In this document: positions 16,530-25,545 of the stretch, one piece after another | Layout: each line of letters opens with the position of its first letter | Position numbering within the stretch: position 1 is the stretch's first letter | NCBI RefSeq assembly: GCF_036263595.1 | Contig: NZ_DATAGQ010000192.1 | Coordinates: forward strand, 5,701 to 69,700 | DNA from: Geminicoccus sp036263595 | Lineage (GTDB): Bacteria; Pseudomonadota; Alphaproteobacteria; Geminicoccales; Geminicoccaceae | Reading direction: 5' to 3' | DNA length: 64,000 nucleotides | Notes under the pieces: generated by a model | Seen by the model: the letters and a program-made list of their open reading frames with translations, nothing else | Databases searched by the model: none | What the model was told of the DNA's origin: nothing | Position numbers and translations under genes: made by a program

Positions 16530-17807
16530 ATGGCCGATCTGCGTTGCAACATCGCCGGCGTGAAGTCGCCGAACCCGTTCTGGCTGGCCTCCGCGCCGCC
16601 GACGGACAAGGAGTACAATGTCGTCCGCGCCTTCAAGGCGGGCTGGGGCGGTGTCGTCTGGAAGACGCTGGGCGAGGACCCGCCGGTCGTGAACGTCTCG
16701 TCGCGTTATGGTGCGGTGAAGTATCGCGGCCACCGCATGGCGGGCTTCAACAATATCGAACTGATCACCGACCGGCCACTGCAGGTGAACCTGCAGGAGA
16801 TCAAGCGGGTCAAGCAGATGTTCCCCGACCGGGCGATGGTCGTCTCGCTCATGGTGCCCTGCACCGAGGAAGCTTGGAAGGCGATCCTGCCCCTGGTCGA
16901 GGAGACCGGGGCGGACGGGGTCGAGCTGAACTTCGGCTGCCCGCACGGCATGTCCGAGCGCGGCATGGGCTCGGCGGTGGGGCAGGTGCCCGAGTATATC
17001 GAGATGGTGGCGCGCTGGTGCAAGCAGACCACGCGCATGCCGGTGTTCGTGAAGCTCACCCCGAACGTGACCAACATCCTGGGGCCGGCCCGGGCGGCCG
17101 TGCGGGGCGGGGCGGACGCGGTCAGCCTGATCAACACGGTGAACTCGATCACCGCGGTTGACCTGGACCAGATGGCGCCGGAGCCGGTGGTGGGCGGCAA
17201 GGGGGCCCATGGCGGCTATTGCGGCCCGGCCGTCAAGCCGATCGCGCTCGGCATGGTCGCGGAGATCGACCGCGATCCGGAATGCCAGGACATCCCGATC
17301 AGCGGCATCGGCGGGATCGAGACGTGGCGGGACGCGGCCGAGTTCATCTCGCTGGGCTGCGGGTCGGTGCAGGTCTGCACGGCGGCGATGCATTACGGCT
17401 TCAAGATCGTCGAGGACATGGCGTCCGGCCTGTCCAACTGGATGGACGAGAAGGGCTACCGCACGCTGGGCGACTTCATGGGACTGGCGACGCGGAACTA
17501 CCGCAACTGGGGCGAGCTCGACCTCAACTACAAGATCGTCGCCAACATCAATCAGGAACTCTGCATCAAGTGCGGCCTTTGCCACATCGCCTGCGAGGAT
17601 ACCTCGCACCAGTCGATCTGGGCGATGAAGTCGGGTGGCAAGCGGCGCTACGAGGTGAACGAGGAAGAGTGCGTGGGCTGCAACCTCTGCATGCATGTCT
17701 GCCCGGTCGAGGACTGCATCACCATGCAGGAGCGCGACCAGGGGCGGCCCTACCTGAACTGGGGCATGCACCCGAACAACCCGATGAGCCTGAAGGCGGC
17801 GGAGTAA
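16530..17807 (+). CDS. preA: NAD-dependent dihydropyrimidine dehydrogenase subunit PreA
   Basis: Catalytic FMN subunit of 425 residues. The first 320 residues are a dihydroorotate-dehydrogenase-like barrel with the active-site loop NFGCPHGMSERGMG and KLTPNVTNI. The C-terminus is a two-cluster ferredoxin domain, CIKCGLCHIAC and CVGCNLCMHVCP. With PreT it makes dihydrouracil and dihydrothymine, the first step of reductive pyrimidine breakdown; the later enzymes (hydantoinase, ureidopropionase) are not in the window. A GST gene follows after 4 bp. Confidence 0.95.
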   Translation: MADLRCNIAGVKSPNPFWLASAPPTDKEYNVVRAFKAGWGGVVWKTLGEDPPVVNVSSRYGAVKYRGHRMAGFNNIELITDRPLQVNLQEIKRVKQMFPDRAMVVSLMVPCTEEAWKAILPLVEETGADGVELNFGCPHGMSERGMGSAVGQVPEYIEMVARWCKQTTRMPVFVKLTPNVTNILGPARAAVRGGADAVSLINTVNSITAVDLDQMAPEPVVGGKGAHGGYCGPAVKPIALGMVAEIDRDPECQDIPISGIGGIETWRDAAEFISLGCGSVQVCTAAMHYGFKIVEDMASGLSNWMDEKGYRTLGDFMGLATRNYRNWGELDLNYKIVANINQELCIKCGLCHIACEDTSHQSIWAMKSGGKRRYEVNEEECVGCNLCMHVCPVEDCITMQERDQGRPYLNWGMHPNNPMSLKAAE

Positions 17808-17811
17808 GGCG

Positions 17812-18438
17812 GTGATCCTGATCGGGCAGTACGATTCGCCGTTCGTGCGGCGGGTCGGGATCGCGCTCAGGCTGTACGAGATGCCGTTCGAGCACCGGCC
17901 ATGGTCGGTGTTCGGCAACGCCGCCGAGATCGCGCGCTACAATCCGCTCAGCCGGGTGCCGACGCTGGTGCTGGACGACGGCGAGGTGCTGATCGAGAGC
18001 GCCATGATCCTGGATCACCTCGACGAGGTGGCCGGTCCGGCGCGCGCGCTGGCTCCGGCCCGCGGGCTGGAGCGGCGGCGGATGCTCAAGACCTGTGCGC
18101 TGGCGAGCGGACTGGCCGACAAGGCCGTGAGCCTCTTCTACGAGACTGCGCTGCACAAGGAGACGTCCGCGGTCTGGGTCGAGCGCTGCAAGCGGCAGAT
18201 TGCGGCCGTGCTCGACGTGCTGGAGGTGGAGCGCGCCAGCAGCAGCACGACCTACTGGCATGGCCCGCAGATCAACCATGCCGACATCGCCGTAGCCTGC
18301 GTGCTGCGCCACCTGACGGACGCGCACCCGTCGATCGTGCTGGAAGAGCGCTGGCCGAACCTGGAGGCGCATTCGGTCCGGTGCGAGGCGATCGACGTGT
18401 TCCAGGAGATCGCGCAGCCCTTCATTGCGCCGGCCTGA
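17812..18438 (+). CDS. Glutathione S-transferase family protein
   Basis: Protein of 208 residues with an N-terminal thioredoxin-fold domain (IGQYDSPFVRRVGIAL, then SRVPTLVLDDGEVLIESAMI, where VPTL and ES bind glutathione) and an alpha-helical C-terminal domain. The start is GTG at 17812, 4 bp after preA, so it is probably part of the same transcript. What a GST would do in pyrimidine breakdown is not evident; detoxifying an aldehyde or malonate-semialdehyde intermediate is only a guess. It converges on the next gene. Confidence 0.85.
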   Translation: MILIGQYDSPFVRRVGIALRLYEMPFEHRPWSVFGNAAEIARYNPLSRVPTLVLDDGEVLIESAMILDHLDEVAGPARALAPARGLERRRMLKTCALASGLADKAVSLFYETALHKETSAVWVERCKRQIAAVLDVLEVERASSSTTYWHGPQINHADIAVACVLRHLTDAHPSIVLEERWPNLEAHSVRCEAIDVFQEIAQPFIAPA

Positions 18439-18441
18439 GCG

Positions 18442-18837
18442 CTACCGGCAGACGGCCTGACGCGCCACGTCGCCGCTGGAGCCGACGGGCTCCTTCACCG
18501 TGAGCGGCACGCGCTCGCGCCGCTGGGCAAGCGTGCGGGTGCCCTCGGCATCGGTGAACAGCGTGATCTTGTCGGTGGTCACCATGCCCGAGCGGCAGTC
18601 GAAGCGGGCATCGACGCGAAGCGAGGCGATGCTGCGCCCGTCCAGGTCGACCGGGGTGGTGAAGAGAACGCGGTAGGCGACGGCCCTGACGTCGCCGGTG
18701 GCCGCCTTCATCTTGCTGGCGTCGATAAAGACCTGGTTGCCCCTGCTCGACAGGCCGGCCGCCTCCCAACGAGCCGCCAGGGCGGGGCCGGCGGCCAGAA
18801 GAAGTACAGTGGCCGCGAACAACATCGACAAGCGCAT
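18442..18837 (-). CDS. Exported protein, surface-adhesin-E-like
   Basis: Protein of 131 residues with a good signal peptide (MRLSMLFAATVLLLAAGPALA, cleavage expected at ALA-AR, residue 21-22). The mature part resembles the small surface-adhesin-E domain: a beta-rich pattern with VFIDASKMK, RVLFTTPVDLDGRSIAS, DCRSG and a C-terminal cysteine, which together may form one disulfide (C79-C130). Function is unknown. It stands alone between convergent preTA-gst and mepA. Confidence 0.65.
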   Translation of the reverse strand: MRLSMLFAATVLLLAAGPALAARWEAAGLSSRGNQVFIDASKMKAATGDVRAVAYRVLFTTPVDLDGRSIASLRVDARFDCRSGMVTTDKITLFTDAEGTRTLAQRRERVPLTVKEPVGSSGDVARQAVCR

Positions 18838-18914
18838 GCAGGAAGCTCCCGGTGGCGTCGGTCCATCCTAAAGGAGCAGCCGGGCTCTGCGCAAACCGCG
18901 ATCGCCGCTTCGCC

Positions 18915-19766
18915 CTAGGGTGCGGAAAGCACTGCAGTACACTGGGTCGGCAGGTCGCTCAGGACCAGGGGTTTGGGCGGCGGCTCCGGCACGGCCGGCG
19001 CCTGCCAGGGCTCCTCGCTGAACCACCAGGCGAGGTCGGCGCCACAGCCATCCCCTTCCGGCGGCGGTTCCTGGGGGCGGCAGTCGGGCTGGCCCGCCGG
19101 GCAGCGCAGCCGCACGTGGAAGTGGGCGTCGTGTCCGAACCAGGGGCGGACCTTCCGCAGCCAGCCACGGTCGGTCCCGGCCATCTCGCACATGGCGCCC
19201 TTGATCGCCGGATGGACGAAGATCCGCTCGACCTCGGGTTGCAGGGCAGCACGGCGGATGATGGCCAATTGCCGCATGCCGAACCGGGCGGGATCCAGTT
19301 CCCGCGTGCCGGGCTTCAGCATCGAGACGGCGCTCAGTTCCTCGCGGTCGTCCGGCGATAGCTGCTGGCCGGGCATCGGGGTCAGCCAGAGGTCCACGTC
19401 GAGGCCCAGCTGATGGCTGGCATGGCCCGAGCGCATCGGACCGCCCCTGGGCTGGGCCATGTCACCGACCAGCAGGCCCGGCCAGCCATCGGCCCGCCCC
19501 TCCTGCGCCAGCCGCTCGATGAAGGCCACCAGGTCCGGATGGCCCCAGGTGCGGTTGCGGGACAGGCGCATCGCCTGATAACCGTCACCGTCCGCTGGCA
19601 GGGTGACCGCACCGGCAAGACAGCCCTTGGCATAGCTGCCAAAGACCTGCGGAGCACCGGGTGCCGGCAGGCTCATGGCACCGAACAGCTCGCCGGCCGG
19701 CGGGGGGTCGGCTTGGGCCAGGGCTGGCGCCACGAGCAGAAGGAAGGTGGCAAGGAACCGTTTCAT
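18915..19766 (-). CDS. mepA: Penicillin-insensitive murein endopeptidase
   Basis: Periplasmic zinc peptidase that cuts D-alanyl-meso-diaminopimelyl cross-links of peptidoglycan. It has 283 residues with a signal peptide to about residue 19 (ALAQA). Zinc ligands are visible in SGHASHQLGLDVD (HxxxxxxD) and DAHFHVRL (HxH), as in the LAS family; four further cysteines probably form disulfides. Length and motif order match MepA. No operon partner. Confidence 0.92.
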   Translation of the reverse strand: MKRFLATFLLLVAPALAQADPPPAGELFGAMSLPAPGAPQVFGSYAKGCLAGAVTLPADGDGYQAMRLSRNRTWGHPDLVAFIERLAQEGRADGWPGLLVGDMAQPRGGPMRSGHASHQLGLDVDLWLTPMPGQQLSPDDREELSAVSMLKPGTRELDPARFGMRQLAIIRRAALQPEVERIFVHPAIKGAMCEMAGTDRGWLRKVRPWFGHDAHFHVRLRCPAGQPDCRPQEPPPEGDGCGADLAWWFSEEPWQAPAVPEPPPKPLVLSDLPTQCTAVLSAP

Positions 19767-19851
19767 GCGGGTGACCTAGCCGTCACGAACCGCAACACCT
19801 ATGTTGCGTCGCACACAATAAATCATCGATTTCCATGAGTGGGAACCAAGC

Positions 19852-20544
19852 ATGTTGAGCATTACCTGGCTCGGTCATTCAGCAGTCCATGTCGTGCTCG
19901 GCGGACGGTCCGTTCTGTTCGATCCGTTCCTGACCGGCAACCCTTCGTATCCGGAGAATGCGCTGGACCGGCTGGGCAAGATCGACCTGATCTGCGTGAC
20001 GCACGGCCATGAGGACCATCTGGGCGACGCGGCGCCGCTGGCCAAGCAGTTCGGCGTCCCGGTCGCCTGCAACTACGAGATCAGCGTGTTCCTCTCCTCG
20101 CAGGGCGTGGAGAACGTGGAGCCGATCAATGCGGGCGGCTCGATCGACCTGCTCGACCTCCATATTGCGTTCACCCGTGCCAATCATTCCTCCAGCGTGC
20201 ACGAGGATGGCCGCGCCCGCTATCTCGGCAGCCCGTGCGGCATTGTCGTGCGCTCCCAGGACGACGGCTTCTACCATGCCGGCGATACCGACCTGTTCTC
20301 GGACATGTCCCTGATCCGCCGCCTCTACCGCCCGCGCGTCGGCGCGCTGCCGATCGGCGACCGGCTGACCATGGGGCCGCGCGCCGCCGCCATCGCGCAG
20401 AACGAGTTCCTGCAGATGGAGGCGGTGCTGCCGATCCACTGGGGCACCTTCCCGCTCCTCACCGGCACGCCCGACGTGTTCCAATCAGAGGTGAACCGCG
20501 GCCAGGTGCTTCGGCCGAAGCCCGGCGAGACGATCGAGATCTGA
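19852..20544 (+). CDS. UPF0173 metal-dependent hydrolase (UlaG-like beta-lactamase fold)
   Basis: Protein of 230 residues with the metallo-beta-lactamase fold. The metal motif VTHGHEDHLGD (HxHxDH) sits near residue 50; later ligands are in FTRANHSSS, YHAGDTDLFSDM and LPIHWGTFP. This is the UPF0173 group, related to UlaG, found in most bacteria without an assigned substrate. ATG 19852 begins MLSITWLGHSAV, the family's normal start. A hairpin after the stop separates it from the convergent BKACE gene. Confidence 0.85.
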   Translation: MLSITWLGHSAVHVVLGGRSVLFDPFLTGNPSYPENALDRLGKIDLICVTHGHEDHLGDAAPLAKQFGVPVACNYEISVFLSSQGVENVEPINAGGSIDLLDLHIAFTRANHSSSVHEDGRARYLGSPCGIVVRSQDDGFYHAGDTDLFSDMSLIRRLYRPRVGALPIGDRLTMGPRAAAIAQNEFLQMEAVLPIHWGTFPLLTGTPDVFQSEVNRGQVLRPKPGETIEI

Positions 20545-20553
20545 GCTTCAACC

Positions 20554-20597
20554 GGCTCTCCTCCCGTCGACCTGGTTCCCGTCGCGGGAGGAGAGCC
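20554..20597. terminator. Bidirectional hairpin between convergent genes
   Basis: Arms GGCTCTCCTCCCG (20554-20566) and CGGGAGGAGAGCC (20585-20597) are perfectly complementary over 13 bp with an 18-base loop. It fills the 54-bp gap between two converging genes, so a shared terminator is the simplest reading, although no T-run is present. Confidence 0.7.
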
Positions 20598-20598
20598 C

Positions 20599-21324
20599 TC
20601 AGCTGGCGCGGTGCGTCATCGCGACCGCTGCAGCGACCAGGGCAGCGTTGGATGGCGCGATCGTGTTGTCCGGCAGGCGTGAGCCGTCCTCAAGTCCGAC
20701 GCGGGTCGAGAAGCGCTGCCTCGCGGCACACTCCACGAACGGCCAGACCGTGGCGTCGAACCCGTGCAGCAGTACGGGCTTCCTGAGGCCGGCGCCGGTC
20801 AGGACTGCCAGGATCCCGTCGGCGACAGAAGTTGCCTCGTCCAGTGCCTGCTCGTCGATCTCGATGAGGATGCGGAACGTCAGCGGCCCGAGGCGTAGGC
20901 GCACGAGGCGCTCGGCATCGGCCACGGACGTCAGACCCGCCTCCACACCGATCCCGCGCCGGTGCAGCCGTTCGATGACAGCGGGCGCGGCCCTTTCCTT
21001 CAGGTTTACCGATGCGTAGTCCGGCAGTTCGCCCCAGCCGGCGATCATGGCGAGGCGGCGGTCGTCGTCTCTCTCGATCCAGGCCCCAGTGCTGATGCCG
21101 ATCAGCGTGCCGGGCAGGCGAGACCGCAGCGCCGCCAAGGTGACATCCACCACTTCCGGCTCCAGGCTCTCGGCGCCACCCGGCCCGCGGACGTGCACGT
21201 GGATCTCCGCTGCCCCGGCGGCCACGCTCTCTGCCGCATCGTCGACGACCGCTTCCACCGTCACCGGCAGGCGGCGGTGGTAATCCTTCGGCCGCGCGCC
21301 GTTGAGGCATGCCTGGACGATCAT
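20599..21324 (-). CDS. BKACE (DUF849) beta-keto acid cleavage enzyme, short form
   Basis: Beta-keto acid cleavage enzymes condense a beta-keto acid with acetyl-CoA and split it to acetoacetate and a new acyl-CoA, using zinc. This copy has 241 residues, shorter than the usual 270-300. Metal and substrate motifs are visible: EIHVHVRG (paired histidines), YASVNLKE, and TRVGLEDGSRLP near the C-terminus. The ATG at 21324 overlaps the stop of the upstream SDR gene (ATGA), a sign of coupled translation. The true keto-acid is unknown; context of a sugar ABC importer and an SDR suggests a sugar-derived acid. Confidence 0.8.
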   Translation of the reverse strand: MIVQACLNGARPKDYHRRLPVTVEAVVDDAAESVAAGAAEIHVHVRGPGGAESLEPEVVDVTLAALRSRLPGTLIGISTGAWIERDDDRRLAMIAGWGELPDYASVNLKERAAPAVIERLHRRGIGVEAGLTSVADAERLVRLRLGPLTFRILIEIDEQALDEATSVADGILAVLTGAGLRKPVLLHGFDATVWPFVECAARQRFSTRVGLEDGSRLPDNTIAPSNAALVAAAVAMTHRAS

Positions 21325-22217
21325 GTCGGCTCCGGCCGCGTAGCCGGGTCCAGGACCGACCATACGTCGTCCTGCGGCTGGTAGCCCAGGGCGCGGATGG
21401 TCGGCTCCAGGTCCCAGGGCATGTCGCGGTTGGCCGACATGGCGTTCACGACGATGCCGGGTGCCGGCCAGCCGGACGCGTCGGCCAGGATCGCCGCCTG
21501 GACGATGCCGGTGAAGTCGCGGTTGGACAGCCACATGGCGCGGAACCAGCGGAGATCGCGCAGGCCGTCCTCGTCCCACATCTCGGTGCCGTCGATGGGC
21601 TTGCCGGTCGGGCTGATCGTGGCGGGCAGGTTCTCGCCCGGCTGGCACCAGCCGATGCGGATCGCCACCGCCGTGAGTGCATCCGGGCTCGCGCGCAGGA
21701 CGCAGAGACGCTCGCCCATCAGCTTGGCCACAGCATAGGCAGTCGATTCGAAGCGCTGGCCGGCGCTGCGCCAGATCGTGCCGGTCTGGGGCGGCGTGTC
21801 GGGCTTGAGCGAGCGCGGGATCGAGCCCTCGGGGCGGTCCTTGTAGCGGCCCATCACGTGGTTGGACGTGGCGAACACGAGGCGGCGCGGCTTGGCCCGC
21901 GTCGATGCCTCGACGACGTTGATCGTCATGTCGAAGGAGGCGGCCGATTCTTCCCAGGTGGCGTCCGGGTAGGGATTGCGCGCGGCCAGGTGGACGACGG
22001 CATCGGCCTTCTCGATCGCTTCCTGCCAGCGGCGGTCGTGGCGGTCGACCAGGTCGGCCTGGACCGGGCGGAACTTGTCGGAGCGGATGGGCTCCCCCAA
22101 GAAGTCGATATCGATGCCCAGGATCTCGCCGCACCAGTCCTGCGGGGTGAAGGCCTGGATCAGCTTGCGGCCCAGATTGCCGTTGGTGCCGGTGATGACG
22201 ACCGTCTTGGGGTTCAT
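21321..22217 (-). CDS. Extended SDR (NAD-dependent epimerase/dehydratase), uronate-dehydrogenase-like
   Basis: Protein of 298 residues with an N-terminal Rossmann motif VITGTNGNLGRKL (7-19), the substrate-site threonine/serine region VFATSNHVMG and the YxxxK pair YAVAK near residue 165. The pattern NHVMGRY and the later IRIGWCQP resemble uronate dehydrogenases, which oxidise uronic or related sugars to lactones. The start overlaps the stop of the GntR gene by 4 bp and its own stop overlaps the BKACE start, so the three are one coupled operon. Confidence 0.78.
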   Translation of the reverse strand: MNPKTVVITGTNGNLGRKLIQAFTPQDWCGEILGIDIDFLGEPIRSDKFRPVQADLVDRHDRRWQEAIEKADAVVHLAARNPYPDATWEESAASFDMTINVVEASTRAKPRRLVFATSNHVMGRYKDRPEGSIPRSLKPDTPPQTGTIWRSAGQRFESTAYAVAKLMGERLCVLRASPDALTAVAIRIGWCQPGENLPATISPTGKPIDGTEMWDEDGLRDLRWFRAMWLSNRDFTGIVQAAILADASGWPAPGIVVNAMSANRDMPWDLEPTIRALGYQPQDDVWSVLDPATRPEPT

Positions 22218-22999
22218 CGGCGGTCCTGTCCTTTGTCCTGTTCGAGGTTGGCCATCATCTTGTCCCGTACCAGGGTGAGGTGAAGGCAGGCGGCCTGCTC
22301 GGCGGCCGGTGCGTCGCCAGCGCGGATGGCCTCGATAATGGCATGGTGATCGGCGGTCACGCCTGTGGGCGAGCGCAGCACGTCGAAATTGTGCGAGCGG
22401 ATGATGTGCAGGTGGACGTGGAGGTTGCGGTAGGCCTCCGAGAAGCGGCTGTTGCCGGCACCATCCGCGATCCGCTGGTGGAACGCCTGGTCCCAGGCGA
22501 TGAACCGGTCGTAGTCGGTGTAGACGTCGCCCTTCATGCAGCGGACCATCTCGGCCTGGGCTTCCTCGAGGTGCGGGACGACGTCGTGGTGGAGGCCCTT
22601 GCGGATCATGTAGCGGATCGCGAACAGCTCGATGGCCTCGCGGACCTCGAAGATCTCGCGGATGTCGGTCGCGCTGAGCTCACGCACGAAGCAGCCGCGC
22701 CGGGCCTTGATCTCGACCAGCCCCTCGGCGGCGAGGCGCTTGAGCGCGTCGATCACCGGCGTGCGGCTGACGCCCAGCTCGGTCGCCACGCGGTCCACCG
22801 GGATCTGCTCGCCCGTGCCGAGCTCGCGCGCCAGGATGCGGCGGCGGATGGCGTCGTAGGTGAGTTCGCTCAGATCCGCGTAAGCCAGCCGCTCGAACCC
22901 TGCCTTGGGAGGGCCCGGATCCTCCAAGATGGTAATGGTGGCGCTCCCTGATCCTCTCGTTCGTTGCGGCGTCCTTGGAGGCGTTCGCAACAGCTGCAT
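22214..22999 (-). CDS. GntR family regulator, FCD (FadR) subgroup
   Basis: Regulator of 261 residues: winged helix-turn-helix at about 45-105 (QIPVDRVATELGVSRTPVID, then LAAEGLVEIKARRGCFV), then the helical FCD effector domain with metal-ligand positions DQAFHQRI and TADHHAIIEAI. FCD members usually bind sugar acids or other organic acids. The first about 35 residues before FERLAYADL are not conserved, so the start may be elsewhere. It is divergent from the ABC importer, and a palindrome lies between them. Confidence 0.87.
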   Translation of the reverse strand: MQLLRTPPRTPQRTRGSGSATITILEDPGPPKAGFERLAYADLSELTYDAIRRRILARELGTGEQIPVDRVATELGVSRTPVIDALKRLAAEGLVEIKARRGCFVRELSATDIREIFEVREAIELFAIRYMIRKGLHHDVVPHLEEAQAEMVRCMKGDVYTDYDRFIAWDQAFHQRIADGAGNSRFSEAYRNLHVHLHIIRSHNFDVLRSPTGVTADHHAIIEAIRAGDAPAAEQAACLHLTLVRDKMMANLEQDKGQDRR

Positions 23000-23012
23000 T
23001 GACAGCTAACAT

Positions 23013-23024
23013 GTAAAATTTTAC
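23013..23024. promoter_or_regulatory. 12-bp palindrome, candidate GntR operator
   Basis: GTAAAATTTTAC is a perfect palindrome in the 78-bp gap between the GntR gene and the divergent ABC importer. It is strikingly A+T-rich for this genome. TTGACA at 22999-23004 just upstream could be a -35 for the importer. Position and symmetry suit a regulator that controls both directions. Confidence 0.55.
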
Positions 23025-23077
23025 CGCTCAACCACCGAGCGGCCCTGCCAAAGGCCCGCCGGAGGGGAGGCCTGGGT

Positions 23078-24043
23078 TTGAGCGCAATCGCGGCAACGCC
23101 TCGCGTCGCAGAAGTACGGCGTCTCGTGACGTTCGCCGTGCCGCTGGTGATCGTCGCCGGCCTGCTGGTCGTGATGTACGCGTTCGCGCCGAACTTCTTC
23201 CGCGTGAACAACCTCATCAACATCCTGGTACAGACCTCCGCGCTGGGCATCATGGCGATCGGCATGACCTTCGTCATGGTGGGCGGCGGCATCGACCTGT
23301 CGATCCCGGCGAACATGGCGTTCTCGGCGGTGATCGGCGCGCTGGTCATGCGCGAGGCAGGGGTTGCGCCGGGCATCCTGACGATGCTCCTGACCGGCGG
23401 CCTGATCGGGCTGTTCAACGGCGTGGCGGCGGCGATCTTCAAGATGACGCCGTTCGTGGTGACGCTGGCGACCATGACCGTGGTGGGTGGCGCCACGGTC
23501 TGGATCACCAACTCGCAAAGCATCGCCGACTTTCCCGAGAGCTTCTTCGACCTGATGCTGGCCCGGCCGGGAGGCGTGCCGCTCGCCATCCTGATCCTGC
23601 TGGCGGTGGCCCTGGCAGCCTCGATTGCCACGACCTCCACGATCTTCGGGCGCCAGCTCTACGCGATCGGGCTGAACGCCAGGGCGGCACGGGTGGCGCG
23701 CGTGCCGGTCGAGCGGGTGCTGCTGATCACCTATGTCGTCTCCGGCCTGCTGGCAGGGTTGGCGGCCGCGATGCTGACCGCACGGCTGGGCTCGGCCTCG
23801 GCCAACCTCGGCAATGACGGCGTGGTGCTCGACATCGTCAGCGCCTGCGTGGTGGGCGGCGTCAGCATCTATGGCGGCTCGGGCCGGCCGATCGGCGCGG
23901 TGCTGGGTGCGTTGTTCATCATCCTGATCAGCAACAGCCTGAACCAGCTGGGCGTCTCCTATTTCATGAACCTCGTGATCAAGGGCGTGGCGATCATCGG
24001 GTTCATCTATCTCGACCGGCTGACGGCGGGGCCCGGGCGATGA
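23078..24043 (+). CDS. Ribose-type sugar ABC transporter permease, first
   Basis: Inner-membrane permease of the RbsC/BPD_transp_2 class, 321 residues, eight to ten hydrophobic segments. Class hallmarks are visible: MAIGMTFVMVGGGIDLSIP near residue 64, TPFVVTLATMTVVGG near 128 and the C-terminal GRPIGAVLGALFI. The start is TTG at 23078 with GGAGG 11 bp before it. Its stop overlaps the ATPase start by 4 bp. Unusually for this class the operon has two different permease genes, implying a heterodimeric channel. Confidence 0.9.
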   Translation: MSAIAATPRVAEVRRLVTFAVPLVIVAGLLVVMYAFAPNFFRVNNLINILVQTSALGIMAIGMTFVMVGGGIDLSIPANMAFSAVIGALVMREAGVAPGILTMLLTGGLIGLFNGVAAAIFKMTPFVVTLATMTVVGGATVWITNSQSIADFPESFFDLMLARPGGVPLAILILLAVALAASIATTSTIFGRQLYAIGLNARAARVARVPVERVLLITYVVSGLLAGLAAAMLTARLGSASANLGNDGVVLDIVSACVVGGVSIYGGSGRPIGAVLGALFIILISNSLNQLGVSYFMNLVIKGVAIIGFIYLDRLTAGPGR

Positions 24044-25545
24044 GCGCCATCCTGGAGCTGCGCGGGATCTCCAAGCGCTTCGCGGGCGTGGCGGCGTTGA
24101 CCGATGCGGGCATGACTGTGGAAGCCGGCGGGGCGCATGCGCTGATGGGCGCCAACGGGGCCGGCAAGTCGACGCTCATGAACGTCCTGGGCGGCGTGGT
24201 GCCGAAGGACGAGGGCCTGATCCTGATCGACGGGCGCCCGGTCGAGATCACCGGACCGCGCGACGCCCGCCGGCATGGCATCGCCTTCGTCCATCAGGAG
24301 CTGAACATGCTGCCGTCGATGACGGTGGCGGAGAACGTCTTGATCGACGAGCTGCCGACCAGCGGCGGCCTCGTCAACCGCAAGGCGATGCGCACGCTGG
24401 TGGCGCCGATCCTCGAGCGCCTGGGCTGCACGTTCGGGCCGGACGAGGTGGTCGAGACGCTCGGCATGGGCGACCGGCAGATGGTCGAGGTGGCCCGTGC
24501 GCTCGCCGGCAAGCCGCGCATCGTGATCTTCGACGAGCCGACCTCGTCCCTGTCGGATCGCGAGAAGCGGCGGCTGTTCGACGTAATCGGACGGCTGAAG
24601 GCGGATGGCACGGCCATCATCTACATCACCCATTTCATGGACGAGATCTTCGAGGTCTGCGAGCGCGTGACGGTCATGCGCAACGGCCAGCGCGTCGGCT
24701 CCGGCCCGATCAGGGACTACCGGCCCGCCGACATCGTGGCGCTCATGCTGGGCGACGTGCACGAGCAGGACCGGCTGCGGGCGCCCCAGGTGGTCAACAC
24801 GTCGCCGATGCTGGAGGTGGAAGGGCTTCACAACGGCGCGCTGGCCGACGTCGGGCTGACGCTGCGGCCGGGCGAGATCGTGGGCCTTTGGGGACTGCTC
24901 GGCTCCGGGCGCACCGAGATCCTGCGCGCCCTGGTCGGGCTGGACCCGATCGACCGCGGCACGATCCGCTTTGGCGCGGATGGACGCCTTTTGCCGGTCA
25001 CGCCCAGGGAGCTGCATGCCGAGGTCGGCTTCGTGACCGAGGACCGGCGCGGGGAAGGACTGCTCCTGCCCCTGTCGGTCGCGAGCAACATCTCGTTCGG
25101 CAATCTGGACCGGCTGCTCGGCCGGCTCGGCCTGATCGACCGCAAGCGCGAGCAGGCGTTCGCGCAAGGCTTTGCCGACCGGTTGCGCATCAAGCTCGCC
25201 TCCATCCGCCAGCCGGTGCGCACGCTCTCGGGCGGCAACCAGCAGAAGGTCGTGTTCGCCCGCTGGCTGGGCACGCAGCCCAAGCTGTTCCTCCTGGACG
25301 AGCCGACCCGTGGCCTGGACGTGGGGGCGAAGACCGAGATCCTGCGGCTGACCGTGGAGCTGGCGGAAGCGGGGGCGGCGGTGCTGCTGGTGGCCTCGGA
25401 GCTGGAAGAGCTGATGCGCGTCTGCGACCGCTACCTGATCGTCCAGCGCGGCCGGATCACGGGCGAACTGCCGGGGACGGCGGACAAGGACATGCTTCTC
25501 CAAGCCGTGTCCGAGGCCCGGCCGGTGGAAAGGCAGGCGGCATGA
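24040..25545 (+). CDS. Ribose-type sugar ABC transporter ATPase (two ATP-binding cassettes)
   Basis: RbsA/MglA-class protein of 501 residues with two cassettes. The first has Walker A GANGAGKST and the degenerate signature LGMGDRQMVEVARA; the second has a degenerate Walker A LLGSGRTE and the full signature TLSGGNQQKVVFARW, then FLLDEPTRGLDVGAK. This asymmetry is normal for the family. It overlaps the permease genes on both sides by 4 bp (ATGA junctions). Confidence 0.94.
   Translation: MSAILELRGISKRFAGVAALTDAGMTVEAGGAHALMGANGAGKSTLMNVLGGVVPKDEGLILIDGRPVEITGPRDARRHGIAFVHQELNMLPSMTVAENVLIDELPTSGGLVNRKAMRTLVAPILERLGCTFGPDEVVETLGMGDRQMVEVARALAGKPRIVIFDEPTSSLSDREKRRLFDVIGRLKADGTAIIYITHFMDEIFEVCERVTVMRNGQRVGSGPIRDYRPADIVALMLGDVHEQDRLRAPQVVNTSPMLEVEGLHNGALADVGLTLRPGEIVGLWGLLGSGRTEILRALVGLDPIDRGTIRFGADGRLLPVTPRELHAEVGFVTEDRRGEGLLLPLSVASNISFGNLDRLLGRLGLIDRKREQAFAQGFADRLRIKLASIRQPVRTLSGGNQQKVVFARWLGTQPKLFLLDEPTRGLDVGAKTEILRLTVELAEAGAAVLLVASELEELMRVCDRYLIVQRGRITGELPGTADKDMLLQAVSEARPVERQAA

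Noticed and set aside
15141..17918. 925-codon open frame on the minus strand opposite preT-preA
   Set aside because: Composition is rich in His, Arg, Val and Asp without any domain; typical antisense shadow of G+C-rich codons, while the plus strand encodes two well-defined enzymes.
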